From NCBI GenBank assembly GCA_947625735.1, contig CANQPL010000021.1, positions 1 to 43,105 of the forward strand: 43,105 nucleotides of DNA, in the 5' to 3' direction. The DNA is from an uncultured Clostridia bacterium. GTDB taxonomy: Bacteria > Bacillota > Clostridia > Oscillospirales > Ruminococcaceae. Each line of letters starts with the position of its first letter. Position 1 is the first letter of the stretch. Under the pieces are notes generated by a model. It was given only the letters and a program-made list of their open reading frames with translations, was not told the origin of the DNA and made no database searches. Below, in pieces: positions 8,439 to 17,901 of the stretch. A program made the position numbers and the translations under genes.

Positions 8439-9179
8439 TTATCTGTAGCGCCGTGTTACCTTTAGTACAATAAACGCCACACCGCCCACAACAACAAGAA
8501 TGAGCAGGATAAAAACAATAGTTGTCATTACCGATGAGAATGTGCCGGGCGCCTCCGCAAGAGATGTATCCAGATCGCCTACATTTGCTATCTGATTGCC
8601 GTAGCTGTCGGTGATAACTATTTCATCAAGATACATTACCTCGCCCGAAAAAGCCTCGGTAATGGGAATCGATATACCTAACTTTGAATTTGCACTGTCC
8701 ATCGGCACAGATACCGACGCCTTTACCCATTTGCCCGTATCACCGGTGGTGGAAACGCCTGTTGATACCCACTGCGCTCCATCGGTAAATACAAGCAAAG
8801 AATCTGTTGCCTTTGACACCTTGGAATTGGTTTTCAGGTTAACGGTCATTGTATAGCCCGCAAAGCTGTCAATGCCGAAATCCGATGCAAGAAAATATAT
8901 GCCGCCGTACTGATTGCCGATATCCGAAGCAAAATCCTCCTCCAGCTTCAGGCATCTGCCCGAAACAGCTCCCGAATCGGAAAGGCTGTAGGTAAGATTT
9001 GTATCCGATGCGTTTCCGAAGGTATGGATATAGCTGTAGCAGGCATCGGTATCAAAAGTAAAGGTAGCGGCTTCCTTTTTTTCAGCAGCTCCCCCGGCGG
9101 GCGCTTCATCGGCAAGCACAGTACTGCTCATGGCAAGAGTGCAAGCCGCCGCAAGTATTACAGATAATAATTTTTTCAT
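8439..9179 (-). CDS. Secreted, membrane-anchored protein with a sugar-binding-like domain
   Basis: The 246-residue product has a signal peptide (MKKLLSVILAAACTLAMSS, probable cleavage after VLA), one extracellular domain of about 180 residues and a C-terminal membrane helix (about residues 217-240) ending in a basic tail (RRYR), as in proteins held on the outer membrane face. The middle domain (GGIYFLASDFGID, MTVNLKTNSK, VMYLDEIVITD) has the alternating strand pattern and late Asp-Glu-Ile/Val segment of jelly-roll carbohydrate-binding modules. That is inference from pattern only and no family is identified. Monocistronic, with its own promoter and terminator. Confidence 0.8.
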   Translation of the reverse strand: MKKLLSVILAAACTLAMSSTVLADEAPAGGAAEKKEAATFTFDTDACYSYIHTFGNASDTNLTYSLSDSGAVSGRCLKLEEDFASDIGNQYGGIYFLASDFGIDSFAGYTMTVNLKTNSKVSKATDSLLVFTDGAQWVSTGVSTTGDTGKWVKASVSVPMDSANSKLGISIPITEAFSGEVMYLDEIVITDSYGNQIANVGDLDTSLAEAPGTFSSVMTTIVFILLILVVVGGVAFIVLKVTRRYR

Positions 9180-9241
9180 TTTGACCTCCGAACTCTCTTG
9201 TTGTTATATTAATGTGCCGGAATACGACATACTCTTATTAT

Positions 9242-9270
9242 ATTTTATTACAAAAAGATCTTAATGTCAA
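9242..9270 (-). promoter_or_regulatory. Promoter of the 8439-9179 gene
   Basis: Minus-strand TTGACA (9265-9270), 17-bp spacer, TAAAAT (9242-9247), about 63 nt before the ATG. Confidence 0.6.
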
Positions 9271-9305
9271 TAGCTATTTTTTGAATAAACGCTTATAATT
9301 TATTA

Positions 9306-11384
9306 TCAGTCGCTGCTGTTCAGACTTACGATAACCTCGGCTACCAGATTTGCAGGAAGCTGCTCATATCTTACAAAGTCAAACTCAAAGCTGCCCCTGC
9401 CGCGTGTGATCTGACGAAGCTGAGTGGTAAATGTCTGCATCTCTCTTTCGGGAACTTCCGCAGTGATAAGGGTCATGCCCTTTTCCTCGGCGGGATCCAT
9501 GCCCAGCACTCTGCCCCTGCGCTTGTTGAGATCGCCCATAACATCGCCTGTGTTGTCATTGGGGATAAGCACCTTTAACGTGCCTATAGGTTCAAGTATG
9601 GTAGGATCGGCGTTCTTCATGCCCTCCTTGAATGCAAGAGCCGCAGCGGTCTTGAATGCCATTTCCGAGCTGTCTACGGGGTGATAAGAGCCGTCTGTCA
9701 GTATAGCCTTTACGCCCGTTACAGGACAGCCTGCCAGCACGCCCTTTTTCATGCAGTCCTGCAACCCCTTTTCAACGGCAGGGAAGTAATTTTTGGGAAC
9801 TGCACCGCCGAATACCTTCTCCTCAAATACCAACTCTTCCGAAATACAAGGCTCAAACTCGATCCATACATGACCGTACTGTCCGTGTCCGCCCGACTGC
9901 TTCTTGTGCTTGCCCTCCGCCTTTACCTTTTTTCGGATAGTTTCTCTGTACGCTATCTTTACGGGAACAAGGTCAACATCTGTGCCGAACTTGCTTTTCA
10001 GTTTGGAAACTGCAACTTCAAGATGCTGCTCGCCCAGTCCCGTGAGCACAAGATCGCCCGTTTCGGTATTCTGAGCAAATGAAAGGGTAGGATCCTCCTC
10101 GCAAAGCCTTGCAATCGCTCCGCTTATCTTGCTTTCATCGCCCTGTGCCTTGGCTTTAATAGCCATACTGTAACAAGGACGGGGAAACTCTATCTTCTCA
10201 AACGCCATGACCTCGCCGCCGCAGAGAGTGTCGTTGGTAGCCGCGCCTATCTTCACGGCAACGCAGATATCTCCCGCATTTGCTGCGCTTATTTCCGTCT
10301 GCTTCTTGCCGCAGAGGGTGTAAAGTCTGCCTAACTTCTCCGGCGCGCCCGTGGTAGCATTTGTATACTCGGTATTTGGTCTGAGGACACCGCTCATTAC
10401 CCTGATAAAGCTCATTTTTCCAACAAAGGGATCGGCAACGGTCTTGAACACAAATGCATTTGTTGCCGCCCCCGCATCACACTTTACCTCGATAATATCA
10501 TCGCCCTTGTAAGCCACAGCGGGCTTCACATCAACAGGGGAGGGCATGAGCAGACAGATCTCCTTGAGGAGCATATCAATACCGCCCATAGTCACGTCCG
10601 AACAGCATATAACAGGTGTGATAACGCCCATATTCATTCCGTCATGAAGTCCCTTTACAAGCTCCTTTTGTGTAAAAGGCTCGCCCTCGAAAAACTTCTC
10701 CATAAGCTCATCGTCCGTCTCCGCAACAGCCTCGGAGAAAGCGGCGATAAGACCGTCCATGCGGTATTCCATTTTCTCGGAAACCTCGGCGGTGGGCATT
10801 TCGGTTTCCTTGACATTGCCCTTTTCATCATAGGTGTAGCACTTCATCTCGATAAGATTTACATATGAAACTACTTTCCTGTCCTTTATCACGGGAACGA
10901 TCACAGGGCAGACGGTAGGACCGAATACCGTTTTAAGATCGGTAAGAACATTATAGAAATTAGCATCGGGATCGTCAACCTTTGTAACTGCAAAAATAGC
11001 CGCCTTGCCTGCTTTTTTAGCCGCCTTGTAAGCCTTTTCCGTACCCACACGCACGCCCGACTTGCCTGAAACCGTAATAAGCACCGTATCAGCCGCATAA
11101 ACAGCCTCTTTCATATCTCCCTCAAAATCAAAAAGTCCGGGAGCGTCCATGAGATTGAGTTTAAGTCCGTTATATTCGATAGCGGCAAGAGAAGTACCCA
11201 GTGACGCCTTTCTCTTTATTTCCTCGGGGTCATAATCGCATACAGTAGTACCCTCGGCAGTTTTACCCAATCTGTCCGAAGCACCGGCTTTATATATAAG
11301 AGCCTCCGCAAGGGTAGTTTTACCCGAGCCGCTGTGACCTGCGATAGCAATATTTCTGATGTCCGCCGCCTGATATTCTTTCAT
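9306..11384 (-). CDS. Elongation factor G-like translational GTPase (divergent paralogue)
   Basis: The 692-residue protein has the full EF-G domain layout: GTPase domain, domain II, and domains III-V (IAYRETI, GHGQYGHV, and the C-terminal GRGSFEFDFVRYEQLP). The GTPase motifs depart from canonical EF-G: G1 is GHSGSGKT (residues 16-23) instead of GHIDAGKT, G3 is DAPGL instead of DTPGH (the catalytic His is replaced by Leu) and G4 is TKVD instead of NKMD. This matches the EF-G-like group that includes mycobacterial FusA2, which bacteria carry beside the housekeeping fusA; its exact job is not settled. It is isolated from rpsL/rpsG/tuf, as expected for a paralogue. Confidence 0.88.
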   Translation of the reverse strand: MKEYQAADIRNIAIAGHSGSGKTTLAEALIYKAGASDRLGKTAEGTTVCDYDPEEIKRKASLGTSLAAIEYNGLKLNLMDAPGLFDFEGDMKEAVYAADTVLITVSGKSGVRVGTEKAYKAAKKAGKAAIFAVTKVDDPDANFYNVLTDLKTVFGPTVCPVIVPVIKDRKVVSYVNLIEMKCYTYDEKGNVKETEMPTAEVSEKMEYRMDGLIAAFSEAVAETDDELMEKFFEGEPFTQKELVKGLHDGMNMGVITPVICCSDVTMGGIDMLLKEICLLMPSPVDVKPAVAYKGDDIIEVKCDAGAATNAFVFKTVADPFVGKMSFIRVMSGVLRPNTEYTNATTGAPEKLGRLYTLCGKKQTEISAANAGDICVAVKIGAATNDTLCGGEVMAFEKIEFPRPCYSMAIKAKAQGDESKISGAIARLCEEDPTLSFAQNTETGDLVLTGLGEQHLEVAVSKLKSKFGTDVDLVPVKIAYRETIRKKVKAEGKHKKQSGGHGQYGHVWIEFEPCISEELVFEEKVFGGAVPKNYFPAVEKGLQDCMKKGVLAGCPVTGVKAILTDGSYHPVDSSEMAFKTAAALAFKEGMKNADPTILEPIGTLKVLIPNDNTGDVMGDLNKRRGRVLGMDPAEEKGMTLITAEVPEREMQTFTTQLRQITRGRGSFEFDFVRYEQLPANLVAEVIVSLNSSD

Positions 11385-11462
11385 TTGTAACCGCTCCTTA
11401 ACCGTTCATTTTTATTTACAGTCTGTCAGAATACACAAGAACGGACTGCAAACGCTACATAT

Positions 11463-11491
11463 ATTATATCTTATTTGAACAAAAATTGCAA
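11463..11491 (-). promoter_or_regulatory. Promoter of the EF-G-like gene
   Basis: Minus-strand TTGCAA (11486-11491), 17-bp spacer, TATAAT (11463-11468), about 79 nt before the ATG. Confidence 0.65.
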
Positions 11492-11764
11492 TAGGCAAAC
11501 ATCATTTTGTACATAAATTTCAAAAAAATAATCATCTTCTTGTAATGTTTATACAAATTTTAACGCATGAAAATACAAAAATAGTGAAAAAGGCGGAAAA
11601 AATGACAAAAAGCGGGGATAGAGGGGGCAAAAAGTTTACCGCATTGTAACCCTATTGATTCCGCTTTGTTGTTGATTTTGGGGCAGAAAAGTAGTATTAT
11701 AATGGGGAGGGACACGCAAAAAAAGCCAAAGCAAGCACAAAACAAAGTAAAAAACAAAGGCAGA

Positions 11765-12143
11765 GGCACAAAAAAAGAAATCAAATCAAAACAAACACAA
11801 GGTAAAGTTTTCGCCGGCCTTTTGCAAAAGGCTGCGGGTCAAGGGCAGCGCCCTTGCGGGGTCGAGGGGCGGAGCCCTCGTGGGGTCTGGGGTGAAACCC
11901 CAGCAAAGGGGAAGCACAACAAACAAATCCCCACAATCAAGCATGGGAGCAGATAAACCGGGGGAGCGATAACCGCCGCAAGAAAAAACACGGGGAGAGC
12001 ATGACATAAAATTTATACTATACAAACGGGGGAGTTTAAAGCTGCGGCGGTTATCTGCTGACGTAAAGAAGTCTGCACGGCGCATCAGCGCCATAAAAAG
12101 CGGGGAGCAGCAAAACAAACCCTTCCGATAAACGAGTCTGCAC
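11765..12143 (-). repeat. Structured dispersed element, copy B
   Basis: Reverse-oriented full copy. Its small hairpin is GGCGC-TGAT-GCGCC, a compensatory variant of GGCAC-TAAT-GTGCC in copies A, C and F. It has the long-range TGCGGCGGTTAT/ATAACCGCCGCA stem. The first GC-rich hairpin is TGGGGT-TTC-ACCCCA, a paired change from copy D's CGGGGT-TTC-ACCCCG. It lies back-to-back with copy C in the divergent gap between the EF-G-like gene and the lipoprotein gene. Confidence 0.85.
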
Positions 12144-12411
12144 TCATAAAACCTCCTGCCAATGCTTCGGGTAAAAAAGCAGTCATAAATATGAAATCTG
12201 AGCGTTTAAGTGTGCAGAATTTTTACAGCCTTTTTTCATAGGGTCAAATTTTCTCAATTTGATTTTATAGATATATTTATTTTTATACAAAAAATTTGGT
12301 TTGTACCATGCAAACCTGTTTTTCCGGACGCGTTCTGCTCGCCCTCCGGCTTTTACTGCACTGCCCTTTATTTCTGAATCGGTGAATCGGAATCGGTGAA
12401 TCGGTTATAAA
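12144..12411. other. Spacer between copies B and C
   Basis: No gene seen. It is AT-rich up to 12300, then contains a short tandem run of GAATCGGT units (about 12376-12405). Nothing else is recognisable. Confidence 0.5.
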
Positions 12412-12789
12412 GTGCAGACTTGCTTGTCGGGATAGTTAATTTTGATTTCCCCCGCTTTCTATGGCACTAATGTGCCGTGCAGACTTGTTTACGTCAGCAG
12501 ATAACCGCCGCATTTTTTTCCTCCCCCGATTATTTATTGTAAATTTGTGAGTTACGCACTCCCTGCGTTTTTCTTGCGGCGGTTATCGCTCCCCCCGTTT
12601 TATCTGCTCCCATGCTTGATTATTGAGATTTGTAAGCTCAGTCGCTCCACTACTGGGGTTTCACCCCAAACCCCACGAGGGCTCCGCCCCTCGACCCCGC
12701 AAGGGCGCTGCCCTTGACCCGCAGCCTTTTGAAAAAAGGCTGGCGAAAACTTTACCTTGTGTTTGTTTTGCTTAGATTTTTCTTTTTTG
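12412..12789 (+). repeat. Structured dispersed element, copy C
   Basis: Full forward copy: small hairpin GGCAC-TAAT-GTGCC, long-range stem, hairpins TGGGGT-TTC-ACCCCA, CGAGGGCTCCGCCCCTCG, AAGGGC-GCT-GCCCTT and CAGCCTTTT-GAA-AAAAGGCTG, then the TTGTGTTTGTTTTGCTTAGA tail. The tail is partly duplicated (12803-12838) and runs straight into the ribosome site of the next gene. Confidence 0.87.
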
Positions 12790-12855
12790 CGTCCTTACCC
12801 TTGACTTTGTTTTGCGTTTATTCTGCTTAGATTTTTCTGAAAGGCGGTAACCCGT

Positions 12856-13986
12856 TTGTTTAAAAAAATATTTTCCCTTGCTGTTCTTGCTGTTCTCGCC
12901 CTCTCCCTCTCCTCCTGCCGCCGTGACTCCTCCTCCCCCGTAGTCACTCACCCTCCCGCTACCATGACCGAAACCCCTCAGATCCAAGAGATCACCGATG
13001 ATACTCCCCCGATCACCACTTTGAATATCGGCACCTTTGCCGACAGCGGCTTTTCCGCCCGTACCGTTTCCTATTGCGGAAATGATAATGTTATCGCCCT
13101 GTTCATCGGCGATAATGCAAGCTATGCCGCTGTTATAAATATTGATGAGCAGAAAATCATAAACCGCATTGAGCTTTCAGATGACGAAAATTATATGACG
13201 CTCCACCCCCGTCTGCCCTGTCTGAAAATTGCAAAGCTCAATGAACACTCCCCCGAGGAATACAGCGGAGACAAGTATCTGTTCACTGAATCCGCCGACT
13301 CCCGCATCTGCTTTTTCTACCCTGACGGCAGCTTCAGGCAGTTTTTTTCGCCGGCTGTGCCTATACCCGATTTTCCCATGCTTGTGGGAAATACGATCAT
13401 CACCTCACGGGACGGCGGTCTTACCGATGCACAGACGGGGGAGATATATATTCCCGCTTATGATGATGAGAACGTGACCTATAACGCCGCCTTTGCCTTT
13501 GACGATAACCGTTTTATATACACCAAAACGGACTTCTCGGGCGATGCCGCAAACTGCGGATTCGGCATTTATGATCTCTCCTCACGCACGGACAGGCTTA
13601 TCACCGAGGGAATGTTTTTCCCCATTACCGCCAAAGGGAACAGGGTCTTTTCGCAGGGTACGGCTGATACGGACAGCCGTCACATTTATGCTGCCGACAT
13701 TGAAACGGGGGAAAATGTGATTTTCTGGGACATTCCCGCTCCTGCGGATACGGCTGCCGGCAATTATATATTCGCCCCCGCAGACGGTGCTTTCATTGGT
13801 ATACTTCATGGGGATAATGCCGAAAACAGCCGTATTACGCTTGTGGACACCGACAGCGGTCAGAACTTTTTCAGCACTTCCATACCTTTTTCGGAAACGG
13901 CTTTTGCTTCTGATAACTACATTTGTGCAATGAATTATGATGATTGTATGCTTTATATGATAAGACTTCCCGACAAGGATATGTGA
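12856..13986 (+). CDS. Predicted lipoprotein with a propeller-like repeat domain, paralogue 1
   Basis: The 376-residue product begins at a TTG codon with AAGGCGG 8 nt upstream; no ATG gives the signal sequence. A signal peptide ends in a lipobox (LSLSSC, Cys21). After a Ser/Thr/Pro linker the domain shows repeated strand-rich segments (FCGNDN/YCGNDNVIAL, VINIDEQKIINRIEL, FFYPDGSFRQ, GLTDAQTGEIYIP) that look like blades of a beta-propeller, an inference from pattern. It is clearly related to the next gene, which shares CGNDN, VINID, INRIEL and YPDGS blocks in the same order. Function unknown. The 5' end directly abuts element copy C. Confidence 0.82.
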   Translation: MFKKIFSLAVLAVLALSLSSCRRDSSSPVVTHPPATMTETPQIQEITDDTPPITTLNIGTFADSGFSARTVSYCGNDNVIALFIGDNASYAAVINIDEQKIINRIELSDDENYMTLHPRLPCLKIAKLNEHSPEEYSGDKYLFTESADSRICFFYPDGSFRQFFSPAVPIPDFPMLVGNTIITSRDGGLTDAQTGEIYIPAYDDENVTYNAAFAFDDNRFIYTKTDFSGDAANCGFGIYDLSSRTDRLITEGMFFPITAKGNRVFSQGTADTDSRHIYAADIETGENVIFWDIPAPADTAAGNYIFAPADGAFIGILHGDNAENSRITLVDTDSGQNFFSTSIPFSETAFASDNYICAMNYDDCMLYMIRLPDKDM

Positions 13987-14036
13987 ATCTAAAAATACTT
14001 ATAGTAATATTTAATATAAATTATACGGATAATATA

Positions 14037-14052
14037 TGTTCCACGTGGAACG
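14037..14052 (+). promoter_or_regulatory. parS-like palindrome 1
   Basis: TGTTCCACGTGGAACG holds the perfect palindrome GTTCCACGTGGAAC and matches TGTTNCACGTGNAACA, the ParB-binding consensus, at all fixed positions but the last base. It lies between the two lipoprotein genes, just upstream of the second gene's ribosome site. Confidence 0.6.
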
Positions 14053-14077
14053 CAAAACCATTACGGAGGTAAATTTC

Positions 14078-15238
14078 ATGAAAATAAACCGTAGTATCAT
14101 TAGTATTCTGATGTGCATTGCACTGCTGACAGGCTGCGGCGGCAAGGAGGAACCCATGCCCGACAGCGTTCCCACAGAGCCCACCGATGCTTATACAGAA
14201 ATAGCTCCCACAGACACCGCCGAAACAGCGGTTGAGGAGCTCGTCACGGAAGATGAGGAAACAACAACCGTTACAGCTTTGGAAACATTTGCAGAATCAG
14301 CAGATAAGTATGAAACCCTTGACCTTAATATATTTGCCGATGAGGGCAGCACGGCAAAGGAGCTTGTTTTCTGCGGAAATGATAATATAGCCGTCCTTTA
14401 CGGGAACGGCAGCAGCGAATACACACAGGTCATAAACATTGACACAAGACAGGTGATAAACCGCATTGAGCTCAATGAGGGGGAAACGGATATGGGGCTT
14501 GGACGGCTGAATCCTTGTCTTAAGGTGACGGGGGACAGGTCTGCGCTTTATCTTTTCTATCCGGACGGCAGCTGCCGGAGGGTAAACACAGATATTGACC
14601 CCACATGGGACTATCCCGCACTTTTCGGAGATATCGCCATAGGCACGGGGAGCGCGGGTCTTACAAACCTTGAAACGGGCGAGGTATATATCCCCCGATA
14701 TGATGAAGAGGGCGATGAATACGGCATACACAGCATAACCTATCTCTATAAACTGCCCATTGACGACCACCGTTTCATCTTTTATAAAATGGGTAATGAA
14801 ACTTCCTATGGACTTGGTATCTATGACATGACCGAAAAAGCGGCTCATGATCTTACCGAAGAAAAGCTGCTTCCCCTTGCGGTAAAGGGAAACAGGCTTT
14901 TCTCCGAGGAATATGTATATGGGGGATACGGACGGCATTTTTATGTTACCGATCTTGACACGGGAGAAACAAGTGTATTTGCCGATATGCCGTCACCCGA
15001 AGATTTTTCGGGGTACTACGTTTCATTTGCCCCCGATGACTGCGGATTTTTAGGTGCGCTTAAAGTTGACATCAATACAGATACATATGAGATTATGCTT
15101 TTTGACACAGAAACAGCAGAGATATTTTTCACCATGCAGGTACCCGAATCATACAGGGCATTTGCCACAGAAAACTACATATGCACCTGTAAGGAAAATG
15201 ACAGCAATGAGCTTTACATAATCTCAAGAAACGGTTAA
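14078..15238 (+). CDS. Predicted lipoprotein with a propeller-like repeat domain, paralogue 2
   Basis: A 386-residue lipoprotein: signal peptide with a textbook lipobox (LLTGC, Cys20), a Thr/Glu-rich linker, then a propeller-like domain homologous to the preceding gene (shared CGNDN, VINID, INRIEL, FYPDGS and LETGEVYIP-type blocks). I chose ATG 14078 because ACGGAGG sits 7-8 nt before it; an upstream in-frame ATG at 14036 would only translate the parS-like palindrome. The two genes look like a tandem duplication with strong divergence. Possibly a sensor or surface lipoprotein; function unknown. Confidence 0.85.
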   Translation: MKINRSIISILMCIALLTGCGGKEEPMPDSVPTEPTDAYTEIAPTDTAETAVEELVTEDEETTTVTALETFAESADKYETLDLNIFADEGSTAKELVFCGNDNIAVLYGNGSSEYTQVINIDTRQVINRIELNEGETDMGLGRLNPCLKVTGDRSALYLFYPDGSCRRVNTDIDPTWDYPALFGDIAIGTGSAGLTNLETGEVYIPRYDEEGDEYGIHSITYLYKLPIDDHRFIFYKMGNETSYGLGIYDMTEKAAHDLTEEKLLPLAVKGNRLFSEEYVYGGYGRHFYVTDLDTGETSVFADMPSPEDFSGYYVSFAPDDCGFLGALKVDINTDTYEIMLFDTETAEIFFTMQVPESYRAFATENYICTCKENDSNELYIISRNG

Positions 15239-15265
15239 AAAACCGTGTATGTTCTGTATTTTAGC

Positions 15266-15294
15266 TTGACAAGCGGGAAAAAATGTATTACAAT
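15266..15294 (+). promoter_or_regulatory. Promoter of the 15333-16319 gene
   Basis: TTGACA (15266-15271), 17-bp spacer, TACAAT (15289-15294), about 38 nt before the ATG. Confidence 0.75.
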
Positions 15295-15332
15295 ATAATA
15301 GGCTGAATATAAATATGGAGGTCAACCGTAAA

Positions 15333-16319
15333 ATGAATGGTTTTATGAAAGTTGTAACAAACAAGTGGTTCAGAATGGTAGTCAGTCTGTTAGGGGTAGC
15401 ATATTCAGTAGTCCTTGCCTATTTTGACTACATTGTATTTTTTTATGATATTGAATATTCAAACCGTCAGGAATTTGCCAAATACGGAACGATCTTTTCG
15501 CTTATCATATGTCTGTTGTTTTTTTACACAAGGAGATCGCCCTTTACCTGTCTGTTCGGCATGGTAAACATGGTGCTGTTCTTTCCTCTTTTGCTGTTGG
15601 ACTGGGGAAACTGGCCCTTGCTGCTGCCGGGTATAGTGGTAACGCTGTTCGGATTTTTCTGCTGTCACATGAACGAAACGGCAAAGACAATTCTGGGGAC
15701 AATTTTTCTGTTAATGTATATACTGGGCGGCATAGTTTTTTTCATGGTAATGAACGTACTGCGCCCCACCACGACCGATACGCTTATTGAAAAGGGAGTA
15801 TCGCCCTCGGGGGCATTCCGCTACTATGTGCTTGACGTTCAGAACAAATCGGACGGAAAAATGCAGGTATACGTACAGCCGAACACTCTTGATGTGGACG
15901 CAAAATTTTTAAAGCTGGATACTACTATTAAGAAACTCGTTCGTCAGGCAAACAAGCCCATTGAATTTGATTGTGAATGGAGCGGGAGCAAGCTGATAAT
16001 TGACGGAGAGGTATATTTTGACGAAATGGATTCACTTTCGGAGGTAGACGGACAAGTTGTATATAACATAGCCGATGCAGGCTGGAGCTACACATATTTT
16101 TCCATTGATTATCCTATTTTTAGCACCATTGAATCGGTAAAGGACATGATAACAGGTTTTATAAGCAGTACAGAGGAGGACGGAACGTCTGACGAAACGT
16201 CCGACGAAACGTCCTCAGATACAGATGAGGAAAGCACCATGACAGAGGACACGGAGGAGACTTCCTACGATGAGAGTACATATGAGGAGGAGACTTCACC
16301 CGTACAAGCGGCAGAATAA
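15333..16319 (+). CDS. Multi-pass membrane protein with an acidic Ser/Thr/Glu tail
   Basis: 328 residues. Five hydrophobic helices fill the first ~145 residues (for example FRMVVSLLGVAYSVVLAYF and GTIFLLMYILGGIVFFMVM). A strand-rich domain of about 110 residues follows (GAFRYYVLDVQNKSDG, FDCEWSGSKLIIDGEVYF), then a disordered acidic tail rich in Thr, Ser and Glu with short repeats (DETSDETSSD). Five helices would put N- and C-termini on opposite sides. ATG 15333 is preferred because GGAGGT (15317-15322) is correctly spaced for it; an ATG at 15315 overlaps that site. Own promoter and terminator. I recognise no family. Confidence 0.82.
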   Translation: MNGFMKVVTNKWFRMVVSLLGVAYSVVLAYFDYIVFFYDIEYSNRQEFAKYGTIFSLIICLLFFYTRRSPFTCLFGMVNMVLFFPLLLLDWGNWPLLLPGIVVTLFGFFCCHMNETAKTILGTIFLLMYILGGIVFFMVMNVLRPTTTDTLIEKGVSPSGAFRYYVLDVQNKSDGKMQVYVQPNTLDVDAKFLKLDTTIKKLVRQANKPIEFDCEWSGSKLIIDGEVYFDEMDSLSEVDGQVVYNIADAGWSYTYFSIDYPIFSTIESVKDMITGFISSTEEDGTSDETSDETSSDTDEESTMTEDTEETSYDESTYEEETSPVQAAE

Positions 16320-16340
16320 TTTCAGTAAATTATAATAGCA

Positions 16341-16378
16341 ATTCCCGCAGGCATTGAAAAGTGTCTGCGGGAATTTTT
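16341..16378 (+). terminator. Rho-independent terminator after the membrane protein gene
   Basis: Arms ATTCCCGCAG (16341-16350) and CTGCGGGAAT (16365-16374), a perfect 10-bp stem followed by TTTTT, 21 nt after the stop codon. Confidence 0.85.
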
Positions 16379-16627
16379 ATGATGTTGTGTTTTGGGATAA
16401 TGGGAGTTATTTTGATTTTGAGTATAACTGCCGCACTTTTCCTCCAATGATAAAATTTTATATAGGGGATTCGCTGCTCATATTTTTCGGCAGGACGAAA
16501 TCTGCCCCGACTCTGAAATATGCAAACGCTATTATCGGACGGGATAACCGTCGCACTCTTTCTCTGCCGAATAAATTTTAATAGGAGAATCAATTCTCAT
16601 ATTTTCACGGGAAATGGGTTTTAAAAA
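16379..16627. repeat. Imperfect direct duplication in a non-coding gap
   Basis: Two related blocks (about 16425-16495 and 16545-16612) each contain a CCGCAC or GTCGCAC start, a pyrimidine stretch, an AAATTTTA core, then ATAGGGGATTC or ATAGGAGAATC and CTCATATTTT. Too degenerate for a gene; perhaps decayed copies of a short element. Confidence 0.4.
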
Positions 16628-16981
16628 TGCAGATATGTTTATCTGAAAATTTAATTTTGCCGCTCCCCGTTTTTTATGGCGCTGATGCGCCGTGCAGACT
16701 TGTTTATGTCAGCAAGATAACCGCCGCAGACTTTAGCTCCACCGTTTATACTATATTAATTTGTAGGTCAAACGCTCCCCGTGTTTTTCCGTGCGGCGGT
16801 TATCCCTCCCCCCATTATCTGCTCCCATGCTTGATTGTAGTGATTTGTTGGTTTTGTCGCTCCTTTGTCGGGGTTTCACCCCGAACCCCACGAGGGCTCC
16901 GCCCCTCGACCCCGCAGCCTTTTGAAAAAAGGCTGGCGAAAACTTTACCTTGTGTTTGTTTTGCTTAGACTTTTCTTTTTG
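16628..16981 (+). repeat. Structured dispersed element, copy D
   Basis: Forward copy with the small hairpin GGCGC-TGAT-GCGCC, the long-range stem, CGGGGT-TTC-ACCCCG, CGAGGGCTCCGCCCCTCG and CAGCCTTTT-GAA-AAAAGGCTG. It lacks the AAGGGC hairpin found in A-C, so the hairpin chain is modular. Its T-rich tail is repeated (about 17000-17035) and reaches the 3' end of folD, whose stop codon lies in that tail. Confidence 0.85.
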
Positions 16982-17026
16982 TGCCTCTGCTCATGACTTT
17001 GCTTGTGTTTATTTTGCTCAGACTTT

Positions 17027-17884
17027 TTATTTTGTCTGCTGTCGCTGTCTTTTTGCCGCCGTAAGCGTATTCCTCATCAGCATTGCTATTGTCATAGGAC
17101 CTACGCCCCCGGGTACAGGCGTTATCGCCCCCGCCTTTTCCTTTACGCTCTCAAAATCCACATCTCCGCACAGCTTGCCCTCTTCGTTGCGGTTCATACC
17201 CACATCAATGACTACTGCGCCCTCTTTTACCATATCCGCCGTAACAAATTTAGCCTTTCCCACCGCTGCCACAAGTATATCCGCAGATGCGCATATTTCC
17301 TTTAAGTTTCGGGTACGTGAATGCGTCATGGTGACAGTGCCGTTTTTATGGAGCAGCAGCATCGCCATAGGTTTTCCCACAATATTGCTCCTGCCTATTA
17401 CAACGCAGCTTTTGCCGCACACGTCCACGCCCGTATCTGCAATAAGCTCCATTACTCCCGCAGGCGTACAGGGCAGGAAGCTGAAATCTCCTATCATAAT
17501 GTGACCCACATTTTCGGGGTGAAATGCGTCAACGTCCTTATCGGGTCTTATGGCATTTATTACCTTTGTTTCGTTTAAATGTGCAGGCAGGGGGAGCTGT
17601 ACAAGTATGCCGTTTACCTTTTCATCGTTATTGAGCTTTTCCACAAGTGTTAGCAGTTCTTCTTCGGTTGTTTCTGCGGGCAGTGCATACTCGTAGGACT
17701 CAAAACCCACCTCCGCACAGGCTTTTTTCTTGTTGTTCACATATACCCGTGAAGCGGGATCGTCCCCTACAATGACGACAGCCAGTCCTACAGATATCCC
17801 GTTTGCTTTAAGCTCTGCCGCTTCCTCCTTTACCTGCGCCCTTACCCGTGCGGAAACAGCCTTTCCGTCAATGATTTTTGCCAT
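17027..17884 (-). CDS. folD: Bifunctional methylenetetrahydrofolate dehydrogenase / methenyltetrahydrofolate cyclohydrolase
   Basis: Interconverts 5,10-methylene-, methenyl- and 10-formyl-tetrahydrofolate, supplying one-carbon units for purines and formyl-Met. 285 residues, normal for FolD. Key features: the YVNNK motif (Tyr48, Lys52), [18 protein letters not shown], and the C-terminal signature [13 protein letters not shown]. The family usually has DVDGFH, so the Ala is a mild variant. The last residues (RQRQQTK) and stop fall in the tail of repeat copy D, suggesting the extreme C-terminus was reshaped by the element. It follows lgt by 17 nt in the yfmF-yfmH-lgt-folD run. Confidence 0.96.
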   Translation of the reverse strand: MAKIIDGKAVSARVRAQVKEEAAELKANGISVGLAVVIVGDDPASRVYVNNKKKACAEVGFESYEYALPAETTEEELLTLVEKLNNDEKVNGILVQLPLPAHLNETKVINAIRPDKDVDAFHPENVGHIMIGDFSFLPCTPAGVMELIADTGVDVCGKSCVVIGRSNIVGKPMAMLLLHKNGTVTMTHSRTRNLKEICASADILVAAVGKAKFVTADMVKEGAVVIDVGMNRNEEGKLCGDVDFESVKEKAGAITPVPGGVGPMTIAMLMRNTLTAAKRQRQQTK

Positions 17885-17901
17885 ATTGTTTATCCTCCTT
17901 G

